From: Ananas comosus
Lineage: Eukaryota; Streptophyta; Magnoliopsida; Poales; Bromeliaceae
Reading direction: 5' to 3'
Assembly: GCF_001540865.1 (NCBI RefSeq)
Contig: NC_033630.1
Span: 4,931,221-4,995,220, forward strand
Length of the DNA stretch: 64,000 bases
Shown here piece by piece: positions 1-10,274 of the stretch. A program made the translations under genes and the position numbers. Every line of letters begins with the position of its first letter. Position 1 is the stretch's first letter. Under the pieces are notes generated by a model that saw only the letters and a program-made list of their open reading frames with translations, did no database searches and was not told the origin of the DNA.

Positions 1-102
1 TACACCAACCCATCCTTGGGTGGGATGGACTAAGTATCGATGTGACTTGTAGAGTTCATCCCACCGTACACCCCGAAACAGGGTGTATACATAGCACGAC
101 TA

Positions 103-147
<45 letters not shown>

Positions 148-148
148 N
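103..148. repeat. (CT)n microsatellite ending in an N
   Basis: About 22 CT units run into the N at 148, directly before the oxygenase exon. The contig join probably lies in this repeat, so the exon's upstream sequence is unreliable. Confidence 0.9.
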
Positions 149-260
149 GGGGCCCGGAGACGTCCCCGTCATCGACATGTCGAAGCTGGGATCCAAATGG
201 CACGCCGCCGATGAGCTGAAGAAGCTCGCCGCCGCCTGCGAGGAGTGGGGCTTCTTTCAG
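149..260 (+). pseudogene. Orphan first-exon fragment of a 2-oxoglutarate/Fe(II)-dependent oxygenase
   Basis: The translation contains DVPVIDMSKL, then a helix-like stretch ending CEEWGFFQ, directly followed by a GT donor at 261. This matches the N-terminal DIOX_N domain of plant 2OG-Fe(II) oxygenases (SRG1, norcoclaurine-synthase-like, ACC-oxidase-like groups). In these families an intron often follows EWGFFQ and the next exon begins with a VNHG motif. Here the 5' side is cut by a CT microsatellite and the N at 148, so no start codon is seen. Downstream lie MITE copies (270-950) and no exon with VNHG, the HxD iron ligands or the RxS 2OG-binding motif. The exon itself has no stop or frameshift. 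It is either a gene relic or an exon separated from its gene by assembly or a long intron. Subfamily cannot be decided from 37 residues. Confidence 0.7.
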
Positions 261-269
261 GTACATATA

Positions 270-950
270 GAGTTAATATATTATCGGAAGTACAGAGGAG
301 TTGACGCTTCTAATTTTTTGATCCTTAGATCAAGAATTATACTGTTGGGATGATTACGGTCTCCTAGGATTGAGTAGTACTAGAGGTTAGAGTTGAGTGG
401 TCCCCACATGATAATAATATTAATCCAAAGATTAGAAATAATTAAAAAAATTAATCTGAGTGCCAAAAAGTTGAAAGCACAATATTCCGATATATATATA
501 TATATTAGAGCTACTATGTTATCGGAAATATAGAGGATCTGGAGCTTTCGAATTTTTGACCTTTAGATCAACCCCTTTAATCATTTCTAACATTTGGATT
601 AATACTATTAACCTATCGGGACCACCCTGGGGGGACCGCAATCATTCCAATCGTATAATTTTTAATCCAATGATCAAAAAGTTGGAAGCATCAGATCCTA
701 TATACTTCCGATAGTATAGTAGCTCTATATTGGACGTTATCCTGTGTAATATATGGTGTAAAGCTATTATATTTTCGAAATTATAAAAAAGTTGCTGTTT
801 TTTATTTTTCAATTTTTATATTAAAAATTATAGAATTGGGATGATAGTGGTCCTCCCTATAATTTAGTAGTCTCCTAGAGGAATAATATTAATTCAAGGA
901 CTGAAAGTGATCAAAAGGGTTGCTTCAAGGATTGAAAAACCTTGCGAAAA
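270..950. mobile_element. Cluster of three small foldback MITEs in the oxygenase intron
   Basis: The best copy is about 506-729. Its left end reads tagagctactatgttatcgg and its right end is the approximate reverse complement, giving arms of about 50 bp. A diverged copy lies at about 270-495 and a third at about 750-950. All three share internal words (atcattccaatc/atgattacggt and aatattaatccaa). The same family recurs at 51245-51759. No coding sequence; non-autonomous, with TA-rich flanks. Confidence 0.7.
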
Positions 951-1377
951 CATAATAGCCGGACTAATATATGTGTATGCCACTACTTGAATCCCTGGTG
1001 ATACTGGACTGTACATGTAAGTGGGCCTAATAAAGACTTCGAGGTCTAAACAGAAAATTTTGTAACACTCCAGTAATCTCATATTGAATGGAAAAAGGAT
1101 TATAATTGTGTATTTCAAAACTATGTACTCTTTGGGCCGGTAGTGCCCTCACTAGATTCAACTAGATTTAGTAATTAATCTAGTTTGTGCATAGTATAAA
1201 GTATAAACTGGCTCTATTAACATCACCAAACTCCTTCGCGAACCAACTTGACACTAAAGAAGACTTTAGTCTATCATGAAAAATAAGAGCTACTTAGCCT
1301 AAAACCACTTGGAACTTACGCTTTATTGAAAAACTTCGAAATAATTTAATTACAGGTAGAGATGTTACAGACTCTTC

Positions 1378-1552
1378 CCGTTTCTAAGATTACAAAGTTG
1401 ATGTTAAATTTACTAGTTTCTAAGATCACAAAGTTGATATTAAATTTACTAGTCTTTATTATTCCGATACTTAGTCTATCATCCGTTTCTAAGATCACAA
1501 AGTTGATGTTAGATTTACTAGTCTTTATTATTTCGATACTGACTTAGTCTGT
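1378..1552. repeat. Short tandem repeat, about 3 units
   Basis: The word tttctaagatcacaaagttg followed by atgttaaatttactagt occurs three times, two of them with a ctttattatt..cgatac extension. No gene overlaps it. The rest of 950-1560 holds nothing recognisable. Confidence 0.75.
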
Positions 1553-1664
1553 CATTCACCGACCCTGACTCAACTAAGACTCATCTCACACTTCCAGCTG
1601 GTAAATCGGCTCTAATACCAAATTCAACGACCCGACCCGCCAGTAGTTCACCTCTGATACCAAA

Positions 1665-1807
1665 TGCAACGATCCAACCCACCAGCAATAATAACTCATT
1701 AGGTTCAAACCACCGCTCAAAATACTTAAGCGTAATTATAATTATTAGGGTAGAGTCTTCTTATATACTCATATTTTTCATCCAATATGGGACTATTGGA
1801 TATTACA
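1665..1807 (-). mobile_element. TRIM-like LTR with primer-binding site (minus strand)
   Basis: Read on the minus strand this begins TGTAATATCCAATAGTCCC and ends at TGCA, followed by tttggtatcagagg (1652-1664). TGGTATCAGAG is the classical initiator-tRNA-Met primer-binding site of plant LTR elements. Related LTRs lie at 6481-6620 and 20413-20574. No coding domain is attached. The stretch 1808-2241 shows nothing recognisable. Confidence 0.6.
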
Positions 1808-2241
1808 ATTTATTGTGAGTAGGAAGAGAAATCAAATTTGGTTACCTCCTTAGTCTAAGATTCTAGATTCTTTTCAAAATATATGCATGTCTCCTCATTT
1901 GTCTTCTAGAGCACATCTTTGTGCTCCAAATCGAATGCGGCTTCCTTTGAATATTTTCTTTTCATATTCTTAGAGTGGTTGACTATTGTAGTCAACTCTT
2001 CCTTCTGAATATATTGCATGCAGTAGCATTAGGGGTACATTTACGACCCTTTTTCCTTTATTTTATTAATATTCTCATCTTTTAAAAACACGGCGGAATA
2101 ATAGAACACTAACACGTTTAAAGAAGAAGATGCTTCAAGTTGTAGAATCTGAAGATTTTCTCCACGTGAACGTGATGGCCATTTTAAAAGAATTTACAAG
2201 AATTGTTCAACGCTTTTTACGCTCAACAAATCCATGACGAT

Positions 2242-3433
2242 AAGGGGTGGAGACGAGTCAAGATTGAGCGAGCTTTTCTCGGTTCAAATTTGACTTGAAA
2301 TTAATTTCGAACTTAAATTTAGGTTCGAACTTTGCTTGAAATTAATTCGAGCCGAGCTCGAGTGAGCCTAACTTTGAGTTGAACAAGCTTGAGCTCTAAA
2401 CGAGCCGCTTAAAATTTCTAATATTATGCAATTTATAATTTAATTTTTATAGAATATTATCTAAAATTTGATATAAAATAATGACTAATAGTTCAACATA
2501 TAAAATAAGTGCATAAAATACGGTATTATAAGATTAAGAAAAATAATTTAGGCAAAATGACTTTGCGAGTAAGTAAAAGAAAGAAAGAGAGAGTAATTAG
2601 AGTGGGGATTTGCCAGTTTGTTTTTGTTGGGCAGCAAATGTTTCTAATAAACTAAACTCTATATATATAATTAAAATACATAATATATTTATTATATATA
2701 ATCAAAATATATATTTTATTAATTATATTATATATTATAAATATTTTAATATATATATTCAAGATTTTCGGGCTTAACTTGACTAGAAATAAATTTCAAG
2801 TTTTTTTTTTCTGTTCAAGTTTGGTTCATTTAATTTCAAATCGAAGTCGAGCGAGCTGAATACCAGACCGAATGCGAGCCGAACACAAACGGCGTGCTGA
2901 TCCACTACAACAGAATTAGGTTATAGGGACACATGTTTGGGACACTTTTGAGTAAGTGTCCTATTTATGCTAAAACTTAAAAATACATCTACTAATGCCT
3001 AAATATAAAGCCCAATCCAACCAAAAATAAAAGATTACCCTACTCAACCCACCACACCCAGTCCATTTGGTCTGATTACAAACAGAAAAGAAAAAAAAAG
3101 AAAAATCAATTACCATCTTTTCTTCTCTCTTCACTCAATCCACTGAAATTCTAGACGAAGAGCCTTTACTATCGTCCTCCTCCGCCACCGCAGCCAACAA
3201 GATAGAGTTTTGGCGGTTGCTAAATGCTTAAATAAGTGTTGGTAAATTAGCAGCACTCTTTTAGGTTATAGCGACACTCTTTAACTGTCACTATATACCT
3301 AGCGACCCCACATATAGCAACATTTTTTAAAAGTGTCGGTAATTTTAGCTAGCAGCACTTTTTTGACATGTACCTACATTTAAAAGTGTCGCTATAGACC
3401 GTTTTTATTGTAGTGGATGATTTGCCAGCCCTA
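2242..3433. mobile_element. hAT-type non-autonomous transposon with a nested CACTA element
   Basis: The ends are aaggggtggagacgag and, reverse-complemented, tagggctggcaaatc, matching the other hAT ends in this window (TAGGG-TGG-AAATGAG type). Flanking 8-bp sequences atgacgat (2234-2241) and ataacgat (3434-3441) agree at 7 of 8, as expected of an aged hAT target duplication. The interior repeats gagctcgagcgagc-like words and contains the CACTA element 2903-3415. No transposase reading frame is present. Confidence 0.75.
2903..3415 (-). mobile_element. CACTA (En/Spm-like) non-autonomous element
   Basis: It starts CACTACAACAGAATTAGG and ends TTTTTATTGTAGTG, so CACTA termini face outward. Subterminal words aaaagtgtcgctata repeat in both orientations. 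It is the reversed relative of 29789-30303. The 3-bp flanks (atc and gat) do not match cleanly; a one-base shift would give gat/gat. It sits inside the hAT 2242-3433. Confidence 0.8.
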
Positions 3434-3510
3434 ATAACGATCGGGTTTCGATGCAATAGTTATATTCCAATTTGTGCTTGAGATGATTTCTGACTAAAAC
3501 AACTAAGTAA

Positions 3511-3718
3511 TGAATGAAGCAATGAATGAACCTGGTTTTCTCGTGTTTACTGGGTCTCATGGACCTGGTTTTTGTTCTCTTATTTTTTTTCTCGTCTTTC
3601 TCCTCTTGTTCCCTCGGTTCGGAGGCCCTAGCTGCTTCCATTTTGTACGCTAAATTCATTTTGCTTGATGAATGAAGCAGATAGCTTGCTACCTATTTCT
3701 CAAAAAAAAAAAAAAAAA
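3511..3718 (+). mobile_element. SINE with poly(A) tail, variant lineage
   Basis: It is flanked by direct repeats aactaagtaa (3501-3510 and 3719-3728) and ends in gctacctatttctc plus about 18 A, the same 3' end as the SINEs at 50.7, 54.8 and 56.6 kb. A B-box-like ggttcggaggcc lies about 100 bp from the tail. The 5' part differs from the other copies. Confidence 0.65.
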
Positions 3719-3986
3719 AACTAAGTAAGAGAGAATGAGAAAGGATATAGATCCACCGACCGACCACTGCATGGAATGAGATCTGAAGAGAATATAATAA
3801 CGCTTTTAATGATCAAGACATGCAAATAGTATGTAGATAAAAATGCTAAAAAAAAAGGACTAGTGCGGGGTTCCCCAACAATGCCTTATTAAAAGGCCTC
3901 ATATTCGCTGCTATGTGTCAATTCAACCTCTAACTAAAAGTTTTGCTCTTAGAAAATCAAAAAATGTTAATGAACAATAGGCAATT

Positions 3987-5523
3987 TGTGAGACTCCAGA
4001 TAGTCCTATATAAGGGTTAAACTCTTAACGCAATTTAAGTATTTTGGATGTTGGCTAGGTTCAAAAGGTTAAGAATGTTAAACATACTAAGACGGGAGTA
4101 GTCTTAGAATGGGTGACCCTCCTGAGAAATTAGAACGTTACAGTTGGTATCAAAGCCAATTACCAGCCGGAAATGTGAGACGAGTCTCGGCTAAGGTAGG
4201 ATCGTACAGACGAGAGAGCGAGATTTTCATTGTATTGACTGTTATGGGTGGAACGTAGTTCACCACATGGTCAGTTTAAACTAGTGAGACGAGTCTCACA
4301 TCACTTGATACTTGTGAGTGTGAGCCTAACGAGTACGTCCGGGCTTAAGAGACGGAGAATATGAGATCTTGAATAGTCCCATATATAAGATATAATAAGG
4401 CTAATACTCTTAACCCGGCTTAAGTATTTTGAATGGTGACTAGGCCCAAGAGGTTAAGATAGTTAAGCGTGTTAGAACGAGAGCAGTCCTAGGATGGGTG
4501 ACCCCTTGGGAAGTTGGGGTATCACAGTAAACTTTGACTCCCCAATTCACCGCTGCCACTGTTGCTAGTAATGCTGCAGAAACTATAGCTGCAGTTTACT
4601 ATGACGCCCCAACCTAACACGCTTAACTCTCTTAACCTCTTGGGCCTACCCACCACATAAAATGTTTAAGCAAGGTTAAGAGTTCAGCCCTATTATATCT
4701 TATATATAGGATTATCTGGGTTCTCACAATCCCCTCCCTCCTTTTCCTAAACCTTGACACCCTTGTCAGGCCCAGACTCTTAAGTACCAAGCGATGTGAG
4801 ATTTGTCTCACTAGCATAAACCGACCTTGTGCTAAACTGCGCTCCACTCATAATAGTCAACAGTATGAGAATCTCGCTCTCCCTGCTGTATAATTCTGGC
4901 TTAGCCGAAACTTATCTCATACTTACGACTGGTAATTGACTCTGATGCCAACTATGACACCCCAACTTTCCAAGGGATCATCTATTCTAAGACTACTCCC
5001 ATTCTCACGTTTAAAACTCTTAACCCGGCTTAAGTATTTTGGACGACGGCTAGCCCAAGAGGTTAAGCCCAAAATACTTGAGCCGAGTAAAGAGTTTAGC
5101 CCAATTATATCTTATATATAGGACTATCTGAGGTCTCATAATCTCCCCTCCTTAAGTCCTAACGTCGTCGTCAGACTCCAGACTCACAAGTATAAGGCGA
5201 TGTGAGACTCGTCTCGCTAGCCTAAACCAACCTTGTGATAAGCTGCGTTCCACCGACAACAGTCAACAGCATGAGAGCCTCGTACTCCCCGCTATACAAT
5301 CCTACCTTAGTTGAGACTCATCTCACATTTCGGCTAGTAATTGACTCTGATACCAACTGTAACGCCCCAACTTCACAGGCGGTCGCCCATCCTAGAACTA
5401 TTCCCGTTCTAGCACGCTTAACTCTCTTAACCTCTTGAGTCTCGCCACCATCCGAAATGCTTAAGCCGGATTAAGAGTTTAGCCCCATTATATCTTATAT
5501 ATAAGACTATTTAGGTTCTCACA
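3987..5523. mobile_element. Cassandra-type TRIM retrotransposon, inverted composite
   Basis: LTR-like units with a 5S rRNA-like segment lie at 3987-4142 and 4362-4526 (plus strand) and, inverted, at 4602-4728, 4955-5140 and 5358-5523. Between the plus LTRs lies tggtatcaaagc (4145-4156), a primer-binding site for initiator tRNA-Met; the same site appears inverted just before 4955 and 5358. Cassandra is the known plant TRIM family whose LTRs carry 5S sequence. The outermost 5-bp flanks are both caatt (3982-3986, 5524-5528), so the palindromic composite may have inserted as one unit. The copy at 4602-4728 has lost about 35 bp of the 5S part. A 75-bp spacer (4527-4601) with gtaaac/gtttac ends joins the halves. 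No proteins are encoded, as expected for the family. Confidence 0.8.
4462..4526 (+). repeat. 5S rRNA-like segment in a Cassandra LTR
   Basis: gttaagcgtgttagaacgag continuing to cctaggatgggtgacc and gggaagt matches the 3' half of plant 5S rRNA, including the internal control region. It is part of the LTR, lacks the 5S 5' half, and is not an rRNA gene. Confidence 0.8.
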
Positions 5524-5528
5524 CAATT

Positions 5529-6480
5529 GCTATACAAGAAATAGCCTCAAAAAAAGAGAAAATTTATTTCTTTCTTTAGAGAGAGAGAGAGAGAGAGAGA
5601 GCAACTTCTATTTTAAACGGTGCGACATTCGCTTAAAAGAATGCAACTTCTATTTTATGTGGTACAATTTAATTTCAAATAGTTTTAAAAGATACAACTT
5701 TCGTTTCAAAGAGTTTTAGAAATATTGTTTCTTATTAGTTTAAACTTTTAGAGACAAATTGTTGTTTCTTTCATTATAATCTTCTTTTTGAGATAGAGAG
5801 AGAGAAAGAGAGAAAGGTAATATATTGTCTGCTTCGTTTATATATTGTAAATAAAATCAGGCACAAATATGAAGTAACTAAACTTTGAACTTAAAATTTT
5901 GAATACCAATCATCAAGTTTTGAATCAACTGCGCTAAGTATGATCGGTCATACATTGTAGTCTTAAACATAGCCTCTTTCACATAGATCGCCATTTCAAT
6001 CCTAACTGGCATGTGAAACTTTATATGATATATTGCATGGTTAGTCTCATTGTGAGATCACAATGCTGGTGAGTACCTTAGTCCATTGTGAGATCGCAGC
6101 ATTTCTGCAGCAGTTTGGTCAACCAGAATTTGATTGCAGAATCACATGAAAAAATATAAATTGAATAGAAATTCTGTTAGTGGATGTTAATAGTTGCAAA
6201 TTTTGTAATGTTACTAAATTATGGTATTTCTAATACTAGTCTGATTGCTTTGAAAATTTGCTGTACTAAAATTCGGTATTTCTTATTCCTCTGATTGCTT
6301 CTAAATCTGAAAAAAATGAATAGTAACAACTTCAATACCTTAGCAGGACCCATGGCTTCGATAAGTAAAGACTAGTAAAACTCTTTATGTATAGCAACAA
6401 TTATCGTCATTACAGAAGTCCAAATTGTTGCCGTAGGAGTACCCGCAACTAAACTCTACGGAGATAGTATAAATTATAAG
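5529..6480. other. Intergenic, no gene recognised
   Basis: It contains a (GA)n tract at about 5578-5601, a second GA-rich tract near 5795-5815 and a short repeat of cattgtgagatc near 6050-6095. No open frame resembles a protein. Confidence 0.5.
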
Positions 6481-6633
6481 TGTAACGCCCTAATAGTCCC
6501 GCATCGGATGATTAAAATATATGAGGCCTCACATGTTAATAATAATAATTGGATTTAAATATTATGGGTCGGTGGTTTGGATCCGACGAGTTATTATTGC
6601 TAGCAGATTAGATCGTTATAATTAGTATCAGAG
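6481..6633 (+). mobile_element. TRIM-like LTR and primer-binding site (plus strand)
   Basis: It starts TGTAACGCCCTAATAGTCCC and ends near gttata, followed by ttagtatcagag (6622-6633), a one-mismatch initiator-tRNA-Met primer-binding site. It shares ttattattgctagcagatt-like words with 1665-1807 and 20413-20574. The following sequence to 6849 looks like TRIM internal and repeat-LTR debris. Confidence 0.6.
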
Positions 6634-6849
6634 TTAAATGTCAACTAAAAGTGCGAGAGTTAAGTGCCATACGAGATAAAGTGTTATACCAACAGATTTG
6701 GTAGGAACCATCTCTTGAATCCGTAGGACCCATCATGTGTATGATCTGGATTTAAACCTGACGAGAATCTCACAAACTAATAATAATTATTAGGCTTAAG
6801 CATTTTGCTAGCAGACTAGAGTGGACCACACTAGATTGGCCAACCCTAT

Positions 6850-8074
6850 GGCTGCATTTGTTTGGAGGGATATCCAGAACAGGCGGGATATCCCTCCAAC
6901 ACAATGGTTTTGGAACAACGGTTGTTTCCGGCTTAACGGGTTGTTCCGAACAACCGTGTAAAGCTTGTTCTCGCCTTTTAAGAAGTCTGGAACAAGAGAT
7001 TTTGGCTTCTTTTTTTTTCTGGCCTTTTAAATTGTTTATACTTTATTTAATTAATTTCAAATAAATTAAATGAATGCTCAAATTTAATAAAATAAATATT
7101 AGTCTAAATATTATTTTTATGATAATATATTATACTTAATTTTATTATATAATATAAATTAATTAAATGATATATATTTTATTTTATATAAGTTTTATTA
7201 TTTATATAATTAATATTTAATTATTTTATTTTATATTAATTATTATATACATAAAATCGTTTTTTCATATATTATATATTTTAATTTGTATTGAAATTTA
7301 TACTTTAAATTTTTATGATAAATATATTATACTTAAATTTTTTATTAATATTAATATAAATTTAATTAAATTGATATATATTTTATTTTATTAAGTTTTA
7401 TCATTTATATATTAATATTTATTATTTTATTATTAAGTATTATTTACATAAAATCATTTTTTCATATATTATATATATTTTTTAATGTGGTATGAAATTT
7501 ATACTTAAAATTTTATGATAATATATTTTATACTTAAATTTATTATATAATATAAATTAATTAAATTTGATATATTTTTTATTTTATTAACTTTATCATT
7601 TATACTATATTTAATTATATATTTTTTTATTTGTATTGAAATTTATACTAATATTAATTAAAAATATAGGGATATTGTTATAGCTATTATACTTTATTCA
7701 TTAATATATTATGAATAAATTATAGAAAATAAATTATTACATAAAATAAATTATTATATATAATAAAATAAAATATATTATTTTAAATTAGATTCTTACA
7801 TAAAATATTATATTATAAATTACTATATGAAATAATTTTATAAATAATTTTATATAAAATATACTAATATAAATTAATTATTTTATTTTTAAAAATATAT
7901 TTAGACGTTGTTCTAGACTTTTTATCCAAACGCTATTAAGGATATCCTCTAGAATATCCTCGAATGCATCCAAACACAAATTTACAATTGTTCTATCTTG
8001 TACCGGAATATCCCCTGTTCTCGGGAACAACAAAAGTTGTTCTCTAAAATTTAGTTCTCCAACCAAACGCAACC
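6850..8074. mobile_element. Tourist-like (PIF/Harbinger-type) MITE, 1.2 kb, AT-rich
   Basis: The terminal inverted repeats are ggctgcatttgtttggagg and, on the other strand, ggttgcgtttggttggaga. Subterminal blocks on both sides carry ggaatatcc and gttgttcc words. The interior is extremely AT-rich with no reading frame. Target duplication is unclear (tat and ata), so superfamily assignment rests on terminal similarity to the TAA-flanked elements elsewhere. Confidence 0.65.
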
Positions 8075-8082
8075 ATATATGA

Positions 8083-8268
8083 GATTTACCAGGAAACGGT
8101 CGATTGGTTAGTTTTCGTTCCAAAAGGCTGAACTTTTTTCCAAAAAAAGAAAAAAAAAAAGACAAACTAAAACCAGTTGAACTTGTTGGTATAGGCAAGA
8201 AACCGTTGAATTTGTGGGTCCACACCGTAAATACTGGCCAGCTCAAGAACGTTGTTCATCAAATAGAG

Positions 8269-8316
<48 letters not shown>

Positions 8317-9672
8317 AAAAGAAAAAAAAAGGTAAAAGTTAAAAAACAAAGAAAAAAAAGAAAATAATGCTCGAGATGGAATTCAAACATCAACTACAAA
8401 CCATTTATGTGAACAAATTAATTATTTATTATAATTTCTTTGCACCCTAGTTTTTTTTTTAATTGAATATTTGATCCTTAAAATCTTTCACATCATTTGA
8501 TGGCTCCATTCATTATCAAAACATAGGCGATAAGGACTAAAAAGAGATTTCTCCGCAAATGTTGTTATGGTTACAACCACTATTAACGTGTCATAATAAA
8601 ATGAATGTGTCATAATAAAATGTCTATAGATATGCATTAGTCAATCACCAGGACTACTTGTATATACAATTATATAAAATTTATATTTAAAAAATTTAAT
8701 AGGAGTAATAACTACGTAACGAGACTTAAGTTTTTGATTTAATTCTTCTTTTCCAAACCAATGCTGCTAGTAGTACCTATAAATAATGCCTAGCTAGAGA
8801 TTATGTTGTCAAACACATTTTTGATGTCAGTTTCCAACGTAATTTTATACCATTTGAGACAAACAGAATAGTTTTCAAAAACAAAAGTCTAAAAAACATT
8901 CAAAATAGCTTCCAATCATTTCTTCTCTAATATTATAAAATTATTGCATAATATTATAAAATTATTGCATCGTCGCATTGATCGATGCATCCGATCATGG
9001 AAGAAGCACGCACGATTTTTCACGCACTTCTTTTGTTAAGATGGAAAGCGTTTTCAAATTTTTTTAAAAAAACGTTTTAAAGCATAAAAGCATGGGCCAT
9101 TAACTACTGCAGTAAAAAAGAATTGAGCATTAAAAATACTCAAAATTTTATTAACCTTTAAAGATATAAAAGAGGAAATATTTCAAAGAAAAGTGTTTTT
9201 AAAACGCATGAAGAACCCGAAGCCCACGCGAGAGTCCAAAAATGAAGACCCACTCAACAGTGGGCGTTGGGCGCTTCACTGTAACGCGCGTTGAGTGCCA
9301 CAGCCCGCCAACAGCTGCAGCAGCAGAGGCAGATCACAGGTCTCTCCTTCCCCACCCACCCCGCATCTCTGCTCTGAAACGAACAACACCCCCGCCAATC
9401 CCCTCCGACGTGACGTAGCACTGCATGCACCGTCCATCAGCACCTGGGCCCCACCCCGGCCCAGGAAGTCTACTACCGTATTACAGTTACACTAAATACC
9501 AATATCCAACCAATCATATCTCTCACTTCTTTTTTAAAAAATATGTAATAAAAGAAAGTTAATAATTATGATAAAAAATTAAATCAAAATAAATATAATA
9601 ATTAAAAATACTATATAAATAATATAACTAATTCATTCTAAATTTTTTTTCTTAACTCTTGTCTCCATTCTC
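8083..9672. other. Intergenic, no gene recognised
   Basis: It includes a poly(A) tract (about 8270-8325) that gives a meaningless lysine-rich frame, a duplicated cataatattataaaattattg (about 8930-8970), and a GC-richer island (9220-9480) whose frames match no protein I recognise. Confidence 0.5.
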
Positions 9673-9675
9673 TTA

Positions 9676-9967
9676 GGTAATGTTGGTTAGGAGATAGAAA
9701 TAGACTCTTATCCCTCCTTTATATTCAACAGTTAATTTTTATCCGAAAATAATAGTTTTGATTATCTATAATAACCAGTTATTACTATTTCCACCAACAC
9801 CTTCATTTTCTATATAAACTACCTAATATTTTTTTTATTTCATATTATCTATTCAAACGCTATTTTTTATTTTCATATTTGTATCTATTCATGTAATAGC
9901 TAGTTCTTATTTATACCGGAACATCCCTGTAATAACTAGTTCTTATTATACCAGAACAAACGGTACC
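9676..9967. mobile_element. Tourist-like MITE with TTA target duplication
   Basis: Left end ggtaatgttggttagg; right end, reversed, ggtaccgtttgttctgg. TTA flanks both sides (9673-9675, 9968-9970). The interior (ctattcaaacgctatttttt, gtaatagctagttctta) is shared with 51377-51638, so the two are family members. Confidence 0.8.
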
Positions 9968-10274
9968 TTATTACTTACGTGCCACCTCCCTGCTACTCAC
10001 GCTTCTCTATAGCTCCACACTAGCGAACAAATCATTCGTACTGTACGTACTTCTGCAGCACGCAGCAAAATAAACTCAATTAATTACACTGCATAACAAA
10101 GTTTTAAATAAAAGTCATTAGAGCAGAACAAAAGCCCAGGGGCATTAGCGTCATTACACATGCAACACAGCATAAGACGAGGAGAAAAGCAACAGCTTAG
10201 CAATAGTAATTAGTCGTAATCATAAGTCAAACATATAGCATGCGTTGGAAGGACGAGATCGGTTGTTAAACAAG

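Noticed and set aside
4462..4526. Functional 5S rRNA gene
   Set aside because: Only the 3' half is similar, it recurs in LTR units beside a primer-binding site, and the 5' half is absent.
8104..8367. 87-aa lysine-rich protein
   Set aside because: Product of a poly(A) tract.
10210..10274. NAC C-terminal extension read in the unbroken frame
   Set aside because: Low-complexity tail unlike any NAM/CUC protein; the alternative frame ends in a family-like motif.
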